Positions 12,353 through 23,357 are shown, counted from the first letter of the stretch. The stretch: 64,000 nt of DNA from Cucumis sativus (GCF_000004075.3 NC_026657.2:18357501-18421500), one strand, 5' to 3'. Made by a program: numbers and translations. Notes: generated from the sequence alone by a model not told the origin.

Positions 12353-12424
<72 letters not shown>
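11996..12424. repeat. Long TTA/TTG trinucleotide microsatellite
   Basis: About 430 bp of TTA units with interspersed TTG units, some blocks alternating TTATTG regularly (about 12120-12290). It produces long homopolymeric open frames (poly-Ile/Val, poly-Leu, poly-Asn) in several frames that are not genes. Confidence 0.97.
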
Positions 12425-12425
<1 letters not shown>

Positions 12426-12865
12426 AGTTAAAAAAACAAAAAAAATACACTAAGGTTAATGGTGCATTAATTAGGTTTTCCTTTTAGATTTTTATTAATA
12501 ATTGTATTTTTTAATAATAACCCCAATAATAATTATTATTAATAAAATCATTATTATTTTTACTATTATTTTTTTATTATTAGTCAAATCAAGATTATTT
12601 TTTATTATTTTATTATTATTACTATTAGTCAAATCAATTGGGAAAGAAAAAAAAAAGTACATTTAACATTAATTAGGTTAGGTTTTGATTTTTTTAATAA
12701 TTATTATTTTTAATAATAATAATAATTATTATTGTTATTATTATTATTAGTCAAATCAATCGGGAAAGAAAAAAAAAGGTACATTTAACATTAATTAGGT
12801 TAGGTTTTGATTTTTATTAATAATTATTAGGTTAGGTTTTGATTTTTATTAATAATTATTATTTT

Positions 12866-12901
<36 letters not shown>

Positions 12902-13140
12902 TAATAAGGTTAAAAAATAACAAAATTCAGAAAAAATATAATAAAATTCAAGGCATATAACAAAACTCAAAAGATATAACAAAATTCAAATATATAACTA
13001 CATTAAAAAATATAACTAAATTCAAAAATATAACAAAATTCAAAAATATAACTAAATTCAAAATAACATAACTAAATTCAAAATAACATAACTAAATTCA
13101 AAATAACATAACTAAATTCAAAATAACCTAACTAAATTCA
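12425..13140. repeat. AT-rich simple and tandem repeats inside the MULE
   Basis: TTA/TAA-rich blocks with a repeated tract around TTAATTAGGTTAGGTTTTGA (copies near 12670, 12790 and 12830). A 20-bp tandem repeat with core ATAACTAAATTCA runs at about 13020-13140, at least four near-identical units ending AACATAACTAAATTC. Confidence 0.85.
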
Positions 13141-13370
13141 AACAATTTTTTTCCACAAAATAAGAAAATAAAATAACAAATCTAAATAAAATTAGGGTTA
13201 GACTAAACATACCTTGTGAAGATGAATGAGACAATGGAGGATAGGAGACAATGGAGGATAGGGGAAGCCTACAACAAAAAATAAATTATTTTATCAACAT
13301 AATAATAAAATAAAATAATTTTAACAACAAAATCGTATACCCCGTCCACGATTTTTAGAAAAACATACCT

Positions 13371-13868
13371 TTATAAGGTAATAGAAGAGGAAAAGTGAAG
13401 ATGAAGAGAAAATTTGAAGAGGAAAAGTGAAGAGATGAAGAGAAAATTTGAAAGGAAAAATGGATGAGAGGAAAAGAGAAGAGGGGAAGAGGAAATTTGA
13501 AGTTGGAAGGGAGAATGAAATAAGAAGAGAAAAGATGAAGAGGGGGAAAGGAAAGATGAAGTTGGGATGAAGAATGGGTTAGAAAGAGGAAAGATGAAGT
13601 TGGGATGAAGGATGAGTTAGAAAGAGGAAAGATGAAGTTGGGATGAAGAATGGGTTAGAAAGAGGAAAGATGAAAGATGAATGAGAGAAAAAACTAGATG
13701 AAGGAAGATGAAATATGAAGGAAGAGGAGAGGAAATATGAAGGAAGAGGAGAGGAAATATGAAGGAAGAGGAAAGGAAAGAGGAAGGAAGAACGAAAAAG
13801 ACGAAGAGGAAAAGTTTAGAGAAGAAGGAAAAATTGTTTGGGATGAAGGCAGAATGAGAGAAATTTAG
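13371..13868. repeat. Half-kilobase purine-rich tract with tandem repeats
   Basis: Almost all A and G on the plus strand. It includes three tandem 38-bp units at 13555-13668 (each starting GATGAAGTTGGGATGAAG) and about three 22-bp units with core GAAATATGAAGGAAGAGG at about 13705-13775. On the transposase strand this would be a CT-rich leader. Confidence 0.85.
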
Positions 13869-13884
13869 GGTTTTTAAAATAGGT

Positions 13885-14195
13885 GAAGTCGTGTACCCGG
13901 TACACGACTTCCTGCATGCGCGACACGTGTCCGCTCCCTCTGCACCCTACGTCCACCCGTGAACCCTACGGTTGACTGGACTGTTGACCGTTGACTCATT
14001 GTACGGAAGTCGTGGACGGGGTACACGACTTCCATCATACGCGGCAAAATGTGCCAGCTGTACGGGAGTCGTGTACCGGGTACACGACTCCAGTCAGAAA
14101 ACGTGGGCCGGGTCCACGACGCCACTCGGATATCGTGAGCCCGGTCCACGACACCAAATCCATTTGTGGAAGTCGTGTACCCCGTACACGACTTC
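13885..14195. repeat. Four subterminal palindromes, right side of MULE
   Basis: Palindromes at 13885-13911, 14006-14032, 14066-14090 (25 bp, arms one base shorter) and 14169-14195, same arms as on the left side. Half-sites with GGTCCACGAC occur near 14110 and 14142, and a decayed copy near 13333-13352. Confidence 0.85.
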
Positions 14196-14216
14196 AGTCA
14201 CCTATTTTTGAAAATA

Positions 14217-14279
14217 CTTTCTCAACTACCCTATTTTTGAAAATACTTTCCCAAAACACATTATTTTTAAAAAAAATCC
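14217..14279 (-). repeat. MULE terminal inverted repeat, right
   Basis: Mirror of 7297-7359, ending in AAAAAAAATCC on the plus strand. A second partial copy of its CTATTTTTGAAAATACTTT block lies just inside, at about 14202-14220. Confidence 0.9.
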
Positions 14280-14288
14280 TATATATAA
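14280..14288. other. 9-bp target-site duplication of the MULE (right)
   Basis: TATATATAA, identical to 7288-7296. Confidence 0.9.
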
Positions 14289-14412
14289 TTATATTATTAC
14301 ATTTTCAAATCTTCTTTCTCCCCCTTCAACATATTTTCTTCAAAAAAATAAATCTTGAACAAATCGAAAAAAATTTCTTAAAATAAAATACCTTCGAGTT
14401 TGGGGTGTTACA
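14289..14412 (-). repeat. Gypsy 5' LTR, outer end (right of the MULE)
   Basis: Continues the interrupted LTR and ends GGGGTGTTACA, as the LTR at 61074 does. On the minus strand this is the TGTAACACCCC start of the LTR. Confidence 0.85.
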
Positions 14413-15618
14413 CTTATGGATCGTTATGACTGATGCTTCATGCCATGTTTATTTTGACGGTTACATGCTTCTCAGATTGATGGTGTTTCAAGCTTTGGTT
14501 GTGTCACACTCTATTCTAGGTTTTCCCCTCCAACCTAGATCGTGCATGAAAACACTTTTCGAAAACTACCAGCTTTTTCAACTTAAACTTTTATAGAACA
14601 AGTATTATGAAATTCTACAAAAATTTCAACATCTCTATGTATGTATGGATGTATGTATGTATGTAACTTCAGACTCAAATCACATCAAGTGTGTCTCACT
14701 ACACACTCATCCAAACTAGTTCAGAGTCTCAATCAGAGTTTGTATCCAACTAGGAATTTAGTTACAAAAGAATTACATTCCACTTATAAATCTTTCAAAA
14801 TACATAACCATAACATGACCCTTACTACTTCTAACTACCCCATGAAGTAATACAAACTTAAGTATATACATATGGAAGAAATGAGAATCTACAAATAGTG
14901 ATGGAAAACTCAACGAAATGCTTGGACCTTGACCTTTACCATGGGAAAAAGAACATTGAAAGTGTAAGCGAAAACTTAGTGAGTGACAAGGTTTTAAAAA
15001 TAAAAGCTCGTAAAACATGCTCTAAAACTGTTTAAATATGACATCAATAAAAAAAATAATAATTAAAACGTTAAAATCGCATATTACCAAAATTTGCAAG
15101 TATTTGCGAACAAACCTGTACCATATGAGAGTCTATTATATCAGAGTGCCTAAATATACAGCCGAGAATAGCTTGCACATGGTTAAGAAATCATGCTGCC
15201 AAACTAAGCTCACGCACATTGTCACACGTCACTCTATCCACTTTATGCGATAGATCGGAGAAGCAAGCACTTAGACATTCTACGCTATATTCTCCTCGAA
15301 GTAAATCGTCGAATGCCTAGTGAGCAAAATTAAAACAACACTGCAGAAACTTAACAAAGAAAACGAAATTTTATTAATATTTCAAGTATAAGTACTATTA
15401 GTACCAATTACAATGCTTAGCACAACTCATTGATCCTAACTCAAAACAATACACGGACTTCTTCGGCTAACTCTTACATGTTATACAAATAGACAGTTGT
15501 GACTATTGCGATCAAGGGACACAACAGGTGATCAAAGTTGCAAGTTCAACAATGAATGTCCTTCTCTACCTAGGGGGACAAAAATAAAACAAAACATTTG
15601 AAAATGTTAGACTAAAAT
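14413..15618. other. Unassigned repeat-like sequence, no gene
   Basis: Contains a short TATG microsatellite (about 14637-14663) and a stretch near 14930-15000 (GACCTTTACCATGGGAAAAA, then GCGAAAACTTAGTGAGTGAC) that resembles the intronless LTR signature of the neighbouring Gypsy families. Short open frames show no known domain. Probably eroded LTR sequence; no boundaries could be fixed. Confidence 0.45.
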
Positions 15619-16960
15619 TGTAACAACCTAACTCTTTATTCTAAGTTGAGGTCATTATTCAAAATATAAAGATCAAAAGACACTTTCTTGAAAAGAGGAA
15701 AAATAAAATTTTAACGAAATTTATATTAAATAAATATTTGAAAGACATAAAATTTGAAAATTCAGTAAATACTGTAAAAACATGACTCGTGCAAGTAATA
15801 GTTTTTTTAAATAAAATAAATGTAAATAAATATGTCTAAAAATAACATGCTGAAAAAGTGATATATAAATGCGAAAGCAGAACTGTGTTCCCATATGACA
15901 TGTCACGGATCCTTTTTGTCGCTTACCAGTTTTTTGAATGATCTACCTTTGTATGAAATATTAAACATAGGAAAGAGTGAGTATATAAAATATACCCAGT
16001 AAGGGACTCAGTACTAGCTCTGCTAGAAGTTTGTTAACTTCCCACTAAGGTTTCATGAGGAGGTACCCGAAACTATCGTGTGTCCGATGGAACATACACA
16101 ATCTTGTGATCTCAAATGAACACTCTCATTTGTCAGTGATCCAAAGGAACACCTATGATATTGGGTTGTAACTATCGTGTGCCTGATGGAACACATGCAA
16201 TCTAGTGTCTTGGAGGAACACTCTCATTTATCGATGACCCGTCTGACCACTTATAAACATAAACATGACAGACTAGTGGTCCCATCAAGCTCACACAGTC
16301 CTAAATTTGTGAAAAGGTGGTGATTCTGAGAGACACCCATATGGGTACAATCTTAATAGACAGTTAAGAGAACACCCATCCATAGCATGTAACATCATCA
16401 CAAACATGACATGAATATTAATCATAACGTCCTTAATCATGTGATTAATATATCATATATCATAAATATTATAAACATATTAGTCATATCGGTCATAACA
16501 TATCGGTCATAACATATCGTTCATATCAGTCATCCATATCAGTTATCTATACCAGTCATCCATATCAGTCATCATTATTACGCATTTTAGCTACATCAAT
16601 GCATAATGAAAAATACATTCAAACTCTTAATTTTAAGCTCGAAGGCCTAGTGGTAGAATCTCTTACCTAAGAGATTAGTCAAACAAAATACTCCCTACAA
16701 AAAATTCTTCAATTAAATTGATCCTAATCATAAAAGAAAATTTCAGTATCTTAATTAATAAAATTAACAATTGGCGTATCCAAAAAATTCTTTCAAATTA
16801 ACTTACCTAAAATTGAGGTTGAAACCAATTCATCCTTGATGAGAAAGATTTGTCATTTAAATCTTCAAGATTTGTGAAATGGACTTTCGAAATGCATGCA
16901 ACCAAAATCAATTTTAACATGAGGAATCTTTTCTTTTTCTATTTCTCTTTTCAATTTTCT
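15619..16960 (-). repeat. Gypsy-type LTR fragment (second family)
   Basis: Starts TGTAACAACCTAACTC. It shares with 50672-51800, in the same orientation, the blocks AAAAGACACTTTCTTGAAAA, GAGTGAGTATATAAAATATA, CCAGTAAGGGAC, and the CATATCAGTCATCCATATCA region. The reverse-complement version is at about 53030-54190. The outer end is not recognisable, so it is a truncated LTR. Orientation is assigned by analogy with the complete LTRs. Confidence 0.7.
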
Positions 16961-17439
16961 CTTTACATACTCAAATAATAATATTTATCATTATTATTCT
17001 TTTTTCCTTTTAGGATATATATATAATACCAATATATACATATATTTTTATTCTCATTATCTTTTCTTAATCAAATCCTTAAATGCACAAAATCTTAGGC
17101 ATTTATAATCAATAATGATGATCGCTATCCTCTCACCAAAAGATGATCACTATTATCTCACCAAAAGATATAATAGATATATATTTATTTAAATCATTAT
17201 TGTCTCTCTTAATTAAATATATCTTATTTTCTCGTCCAATCAAATCAACAATCTCTCTCCTCATGGATTATCTTATTTTTCAAACAATTATAATTATACT
17301 CTATCATGTAATTAACTTTACTTTTCCATATTAATTATTTATACAAAATCAAATAATTAATATCATATTCAACCAAAATCAAAAATCTTAATTAAATATA
17401 TATATCCATATATAAATACTTAATTAATTCGAATACCAC
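16961..17439. other. AT-rich DNA without recognisable feature
   Basis: Short-period AT-rich sequence with chance frames only (for example 17143-17334). Confidence 0.5.
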
Positions 17440-18035
17440 TAGAACCAACTTTTTATGTCCCTAGCTATCCAGCCAGTTTGACCCTTTAAATGGGAGACAT
17501 ATTGGGCCAACGTTGATGAACCTGCCCCACCTATATAGATCTAATGATAATCCCTTGAGAATAAGAGTTCATATAGTTAGTTCAGGATTAAGGTTAAGTT
17601 ACATAGGTCATCAAATTAAAAGAAGTAGTCATTTTCAAAACGCAAATGGTGTTATAACGTAAAAGTGACTATTTAATGGTTCGGTCTTATGAAAACTCTT
17701 TACATGTGATGTCCACACTTTCATGTATTTACATGAACGAGTCAGGATCACATCGTTTGTACTAACTACAAAGCATGTCACATCCATAGTGTTACCAAAA
17801 TAAGGCACCTAACCTTATTCATACTATAAACCATTTAGATTATAAACTTGAACTTGATCCACATTTATGTCTTTATATAAAGTTCAAGTCTATAAGATAG
17901 CTTTGAGACATTAATTTATTGGATTCAAGATTATAGTATTCTATTTCACTGATAAATAATTCAATAATCAAATTGTTGAACGTAGTTTACAAACTATGAG
18001 TTTTTATACGAGTTTTTAGAACATAAAATCCAACA
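17440..18035 (-). repeat. Fragment of a dispersed LTR-like repeat (TGTTGGA… family)
   Basis: Read on the minus strand it starts TGTTGGATTTTATGTTCTAAAA. It parallels 47574-48135 block by block (CATAAATGTGGATCAAGTTC against CATAAACGTGGATCAAGTTC; the region with repeated Lys-like AAAGAGTTT; the GGCCCAATATG/GGCCCAATAAG block). A third partial copy is at 52133-52510. The TG start and length fit an LTR, but its internal region is not here. Confidence 0.65.
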
Positions 18036-21000
18036 AATAAAAAATCAAATGAAAGCAAAATGTAAATTAAATTAATAAGAAATGTACTTACTTTAGAGCT
18101 TTCATCAATCTTTTTCTTTTCCTTGATTTATTGACTGAACATTTAGCTTTTTCAATTTTTCTGGATAGTTTTTTACTTTTCATTTCTTGTTTGATCTTTC
18201 TATTTTTACAATAGACACAATAAAACATATGATAAAATCATTTAGTTTGTATAGCTATCAGAGGGTCATTGAGGTTATCACACATGCTACTCAAAATTTA
18301 AAACAACAAATAATAGGAATCAGATGGCAATCATACAAAAATCGGAAGGTAATATCGGTTAGAAAGTTAAAGATGAGCACAAAATGGGATAACAAATAAC
18401 ACTACTACAAAAATGAGTTTACTTGACGCTAGCAACTTTTACATACTTGACGTTTTTATTAAAAAAACGTCAAGTATGAACTATGTTAAAGAAAAAACGT
18501 CAAGTATAGTCTTAAAAAATATGAAGTTTTCACGAATTTTTTTTAATTATTTTATGTTAGCTTTATTTGACGTTTTTTTTTTTTTTTTTTTTTTGCGTCA
18601 AGTATAAAGTAGATTTTACTTGACATTTTATTCGAGTTAAAAGTAGTGAACATTTACTTGACACAAAAAACATGTCAGGTATGGTTTTAAAAAAGAAAAT
18701 TTTTACGTTAACTTTTATATGACATGGTTTTCGCGTCAAATATAATGGAGATTTATTTGACAGTTTATTCGCGTCAAATATAGTGGAGATTTTACTTGAC
18801 GTTTTTTTCGTGTCACGTATAGTGGACATTTACTTGACGCGAAAACAACGTCAAATATAGTTAACATTTTTTATTTAACACTTTTAAAATGTCAATTGCC
18901 AAAATGTCATATAAAACGTTTAAAAATATGAAAATAAAAAGTATAAAAATCAACTTATTAAAATAATTTTTTAAAATCAACTTATTAAAATAATTTTTTT
19001 AAAATCAACTTATGAAAATAAATCTTTTGAAATTTTTCACTTAAATAATTTGAAATCTCTCATTAAATTAAATTTACTAAAATCTCTCGTTAAAATAAAT
19101 TTGTTGAAAATTTTCCTTTAAATAAAATTATTGAAAATATTTCCTTAAATAGATTTATTAAGATATTTTAATGAAAAACTCAATAAATAAATTTATTAAA
19201 ATATTTTAATAAAATATTATTAAATAAATTTTTTGAAATCTTTCACTAAAACAAACTTTTACAAATTTTTGACTAAAATAAATTGGTTGAAATCTTTACT
19301 TAAATTAAATTTATTAAAATCTTTCTTTTAAATAAACCTATTGAAAATATTTTATTTAAATAAATTTATTGGAACCATTTCTTTAAATAAATTTATTAAA
19401 ACATTTTAATGAAAAGTTTATTAAAATACTTTAATAAAAAATTGTTAAATATTTTTTTTGAAATTTATCACTAAAATAATTTTTTGAATTCATTAAAATA
19501 AGTTTATTGAATCTTTCCTTTATAACAATTTTATTGAAAATATTTTATTAAAATATTTTATACAAAATTTATAAATAAATTTATATATTTTAATGAAATC
19601 TTAAGTAAATTTATCAAAGTATTTTGATGAAATGCTTATTTAATAAATATTAAAATATTTTAATGAAAACATTATTAAATGTATTTGTTAAAAACTTTAA
19701 CGAAAATATTATGAAATAAATTTATTAAAAAAATTAATAAAAAAATAATTAAATAAATTTATTGAAATCTTTCATTAAAATATTTTACCAAAACAGATTT
19801 GTTGAACTGTTTCACTAAATAAATTTATTTAAATATTTCATCAAAGAAATTCATTAAAATATTTTATTGAAATGATTATTAATGAAATTTATTGAAACAT
19901 TTTAATAAATTTTAAATGGATCAACTTTTTGGATTGTTTAGTTTTTAGTTTGTAGTGTAGATTAATAATAGATCCAATTTATTGGTATATCTCCATAATT
20001 ATTTACTTTTACACATCATTTATCACTACTCACATAAAAAAAATTACAAATTTTGTGACATGATTAGACAATTTGATAGACAAAAATAGGTGATATCCAG
20101 GAGATGCATATCTAAATATTGTGTTGGTAAGTGATATAATATTAAGTTCTCGCACATCAACTTGATTTTATGAAGTTTTGTTTAATAAAAAAATCATTTT
20201 ATTAAAGTGAGCATATATAACTCAATTCAGTTATTTACCAAAAAAATTAAAATCAAAATAATTTAGGGTTTCATTTTTCTTTTTTTGTTTCTTTTTATGG
20301 AAAGATTGAAGATCTTGGAAACCTAAAACATAATTTAAGAAAATTGTTTAATGATAGCGAAAATTAAGAATAAATTAATAAAAACAAATAAATTGAAACA
20401 AAAACTCACAAACCGCTCTATTTAATTTTTTTTAAAATGATATAATTAAAAAAAATATTATCAAAAACTAAGAAATAAAGAAAAATAATAATAATAATAA
20501 ATTGAAAACAAGGTACAAATCCATTGTTTTCTAATTTTCACCCTTTCAACTTATTTTCTATTATCAATTCCTAATTTCTCCTATAAAAACCTTCTTTCCT
20601 AATTCAAAAAATATTCATCATCTCAAATCTTTATATTCTCATGATCAATCCATGGATCTTTCTCAAAAGTTAACAAAAACTCATGTAATTTTCTTTCCTT
20701 TTTAATGTTTCTTTCATTTTTTTCTATAGAAATTTTCATGTTGATTATTAAAAATGATTAGTGGGCTTTTTTTTCAACTTCCTCAATAACACTTCTTTCC
20801 TTTTATATATTGTTAAAAAAGGTATCCAATGAAAAGATGAAAAATTTATTGCTTTTCAAGTTTTAACCTTAAAACAATATATATGGAAAAAATTTATATT
20901 TATATATTGTTAAAAAAGCTTGTTTTATTTTATATTTATATATGAAAAAAATAATTTTTTGAAAAGTTTATCAAATATATTTATTGAAATATTTTAATTA

Positions 21001-21104
21001 AATTTATTAAATTCATTTAATTAAAAATATCAAGTAAATATATTAAAATCTTTTATTTCCCTATTTTTAGTAATCCCTCACGTCTCCACGATGAAACCCT
21101 ATTC

Positions 21105-21375
21105 TCATCTCCACGCTTCCACACAACACAGGCGAACGACCACTTCTTCGAATCGACGGACGACTTCCACACAACACAGAGTGGCAAACGGCGAATGACT
21201 TCCACACGACGAACGCTTCCACCCTGCGAACAGCTTCTACCCGGCGAACAGCTTCAACCCGTTGCGAACAGCTTCAACCCGACGAACGGCTTCCACGCAG
21301 CGAACAACTTCCACAGTGAACGGCTTCCACGACTGCGAACATCTTCCGCACGGCGAACTGCTTCCGCGTTCAAAG
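21105..21375. repeat. GC-rich minirepeat island inside CACTA copy A
   Basis: About 14 degenerate units of roughly 18-20 bp built on GCGAAC…CTTCCAC, in sharp contrast to the AT-rich surroundings. The frame at 21195-21407 is a by-product. The equivalent in copy B is about 29315-29585. Confidence 0.8.
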
Positions 21376-21841
21376 GTTTTTATGCTCCTCATTCTTATTG
21401 TATTTAACATTTTTCAATGAATAATGCTCCCTTGAATTTGATTTATATCTTGTAATTAAGGATGATATTGTAAACCCAAAGTGAGAAAAACACAAAGAGA
21501 AGAAAATTGAGAATGACTCTCGTATATTTATATTTATTTGTGTTATATGTTTATGTTGTTTATGTTCAAATTCGTAAACAAATGGTATAATCTAATTGAC
21601 AAATCGAGAAGACCATCATTTTTCTTTATTGTTGTTTTTTTTACAGGAATGAGTAATGAAAAATTAAGGGTGACTCTTGGATGTTTTAGACCGTAATTAA
21701 TTTGTTGTCGTTATGGTTATAATTATCATATTGATTTGTTTATAGTAATGAGTAATGAATTGGTATATTTACTCTTGGTAAGATTCATACTTTTGAATGC
21801 CATTTTTTTTATAGTAATGAGTAATGAATTGATCTTGTGTG

Positions 21842-22492
21842 CATCATCATATCCCAATTACACATGCATCTTGGAAGCTGGTGTCGACTGAGTTGAAAGA
21901 AAAAGTATACAATATGATTGAGGTATGTAATCATCCTTCTCATTTGGAAATCATGCAAATACTACACACTTATTGTATATTTTGAGTCATACTATCTTGT
22001 GGTTATCCTGTAGCCTTGGTAGCCCCGTAGCATTGGTAGCCAATCATGTATATATTACACAGTTATTGTATATTTTAAGTTGTATTATGTGTGGCTATCC
22101 TGCTATGGTAGCCAATCATGCATATATTGGTAAATGTAAATATATTTATAAAATAATTTTTATTTTAATCTAGCACATAATATAATATATATGCATTGTT
22201 AATTGGTTGTGTTATAGTGTTCTTTACAAGTAGGTACGGTTGAATGTGGATATTATGTCATGAGATACATGCAAGAAATTGTGACTAAGGACACAAACAT
22301 TATCACTGGTGCGGTATGTTTTTAAACTATTTACATTATAAAGTTATAGATAGTATATTATGACTAACTCAAATATTTTACAAAGTGTATCCTACTTTTT
22401 ATGTTTTATAGATTGATACAAGAAGCCCATACACACAGCTTGAATTGGATAGACGAGGGGAGTGGGCTGGATTTTTAGCTCGGTACATATGA
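21842..22492 (+). pseudogene. Ulp1/C48-type SUMO-protease C-terminal remnant in CACTA copy A
   Basis: Three exon-like pieces with consensus splice sites. The first ends at 21922 (WKLVSTELKEKVYNMIE, then GTATGT). The second is 22218-22313 (after TTATAG, before GTATGT), encoding CSLQVGTVECGYYVMRYMQE, which carries the Gln and Cys context of Ulp1 proteases (Q…ECGYYVMRYM). The third, 22412-22492, encodes IDTRSPYTQLELDRRGEWAG and stops at TGA. Reading phases join cleanly. The His and Asp part of the catalytic triad, which lies upstream in this family, is not seen, so only a C-terminal fragment is present. Ulp1-like genes are well known as cargo of plant transposons; transcription is not testable here. 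The same exons occur inverted in copy B. Confidence 0.75.
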
Positions 22493-23357
22493 TAGACACA
22501 CCTAGATATGATCATGTTAATTTTGTAAATGGCTAAGATATGTGAATGCTCATAACCTTTTTGTGGAAACGTTTTGTTCATAGCCATTATGAGGGCAAAA
22601 GATATATGGGGATAGACTTCAATTTTGATTATATAAGACAACTATTATCATTTAATATTTTGGAATAGGACACATATAGGAAATTTTAGTTGGCTATATT
22701 GGATTGGAATTGTGTAATTGTTGATGACATTGTTGAGAATAATGAAATTATTGTTGGTTTACATATTATACTAAACTTTTTGTCCTTTTTTTTGTTGTGT
22801 AATTGTTCGTTGGAGAATTTGTTTTGTTTATGGATATGTCTTATTGAAGTAAATGTATGTAATGCAGGAAATAAAAAATGAAAAAAGAAAAATTTAGTAT
22901 ATTTAATATATTAATAAATGGTATACATGACATTAAATACATGTCACATATACTATCTTATTTGAGTTAAATATACCATTTTACTTGATGGATATATAGT
23001 GTCAACTATAAAATTTTACTTGACATATACATAATGTCAAATATACTATCTCACTTGACAGGTAAATAGAGTCAAATATATATCTTACTCGACTTGTAAA
23101 TAGTGTCAAGTATACTATCTCACTTGACAGGTAAATAGAGTCAAGTATATAATTTACTCGACGTGTAAATATTGTCAAGTATACTATCTTACTTGACACA
23201 AAAATGATGTCAAGCAATAGAGTACTTGACGTTTTTTTAGTGTCAAGTAATAGAACTATACTTGACAGTCGATTACTTGACGCTTTTTAAAACGTCAAGT
23301 ATAGATTTACATGACACTGTATTAATGTCAAGTAATTCAATTTTTGTAGTAGTGTAA

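Larger units (their letters stand above)
11891..13870 (-). promoter_or_regulatory. Spliced 5' leader and promoter side of the MULE transposase gene
   Basis: On the minus strand I see a pyrimidine-rich leader (about 13868-13371) ending AAAG/GTATG at 13371; a 56-base exon 13268-13213 between TTGTAG and AAG/GTATG; and a last acceptor AACAG at 11901, eleven bases before the transposase ATG. This predicts introns 13370-13269 and 13212-11901. The second intron (1,312 bp) contains the long TTA/TTG microsatellite. All of this is inferred from splice-site consensus only; no transcript is available. Confidence 0.5.
7297..14279 (-). mobile_element. Complete Mutator-like (MULE) DNA transposon with transposase and PMD genes
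   Basis: A 6,983-bp element bounded by 63-bp inverted ends (about 59/63 matching) and a perfect 9-bp duplication. It is inserted in the LTR of the Gypsy element. On the minus strand it holds a MuDR-class transposase gene (start 11890, stop 9877), then a plant-mobile-domain gene (start 9667, stop 7941) 209 bp downstream. Seven palindromes of 25-27 bp sit inside the two ends. The right 2.3 kb looks like the promoter and a spliced 5' leader of the transposase gene. Intact termini and duplication suggest fairly recent insertion, but both genes show likely frame damage, so this copy is probably not autonomous now. Confidence 0.93.
2376..14412 (-). mobile_element. Ty3/Gypsy retrotransposon, 5' half only, interrupted by a MULE
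   Basis: On the minus strand the element reads 5' LTR (14412 down to 5284, split by the MULE 7297-14279), PBS (5269-5281), leader, gag, protease and RT. It is cut at about 2376 just after the start of the RNase H region. RNase H, integrase and the 3' LTR are absent. The LTR without the nested insertion is 2,137 bp, close to the 2,152-bp LTR at 58923-61074, with which it shares ends (TGTAACGA... and ...GGGTGTTACA on the plus strand) and internal blocks. The protein style is that of chromovirus-like plant Gypsy elements common in cucurbits. Both LTRs of this family lie in minus orientation but belong to different copies, since one is followed by PBS and gag and the other is preceded by PPT and integrase. 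Confidence 0.9.
18400..23354 (+). mobile_element. CACTA element copy A (non-autonomous)
   Basis: Ends CACTACTACAAAAATGAG and …TTTTTGTAGTAGTG, flanked by the 3-bp duplication TAA (18397-18399 and 23355-23357). Subterminal regions of about 0.4-0.5 kb at both ends hold dense repeats of ACTTGACG / CGTCAAGT in both orientations, as CACTA elements show for transposase-binding sites. The interior has a 1-kb AT-rich zone of loosely repeated AAATAAATTTATTGAAA-like units (about 18900-19920), a GC-rich minirepeat island (about 21105-21375) and Ulp1-type protease exons (21842-22492). I see no TNP2 or other transposase frame. It is the inverted near-duplicate of 27333-32302. Confidence 0.92.

Noticed and set aside
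11974-12487. Long open frames of poly-Ile/Val, poly-Leu and poly-Asn
   Set aside because: They are produced by the TTA/TTG microsatellite in all frames; no protein character outside it.
18563-18829. Frames at both CACTA ends (also 31875-32150 and 32092-32289)
   Set aside because: Subterminal repeat and poly-T translations; no codon-use or domain support.
22399-22641. Open frame antisense to the Ulp1 exons (also 28046-28288)
   Set aside because: Shadow of the Ulp1-like exons on the opposite strand; the sense strand has the conserved motif and splice sites.
23002-23217. Repetitive small protein (also at 27470-27685) with YLSSEIVYLTL units
   Set aside because: It is a translation of the CACTA subterminal repeats ACTTGACG/CGTCAAGT, not a gene.
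23000-23340. CRISPR-like short repeats
   Set aside because: Spacing is irregular, both orientations are mixed, and it lies at a CACTA terminus in a plant genome.
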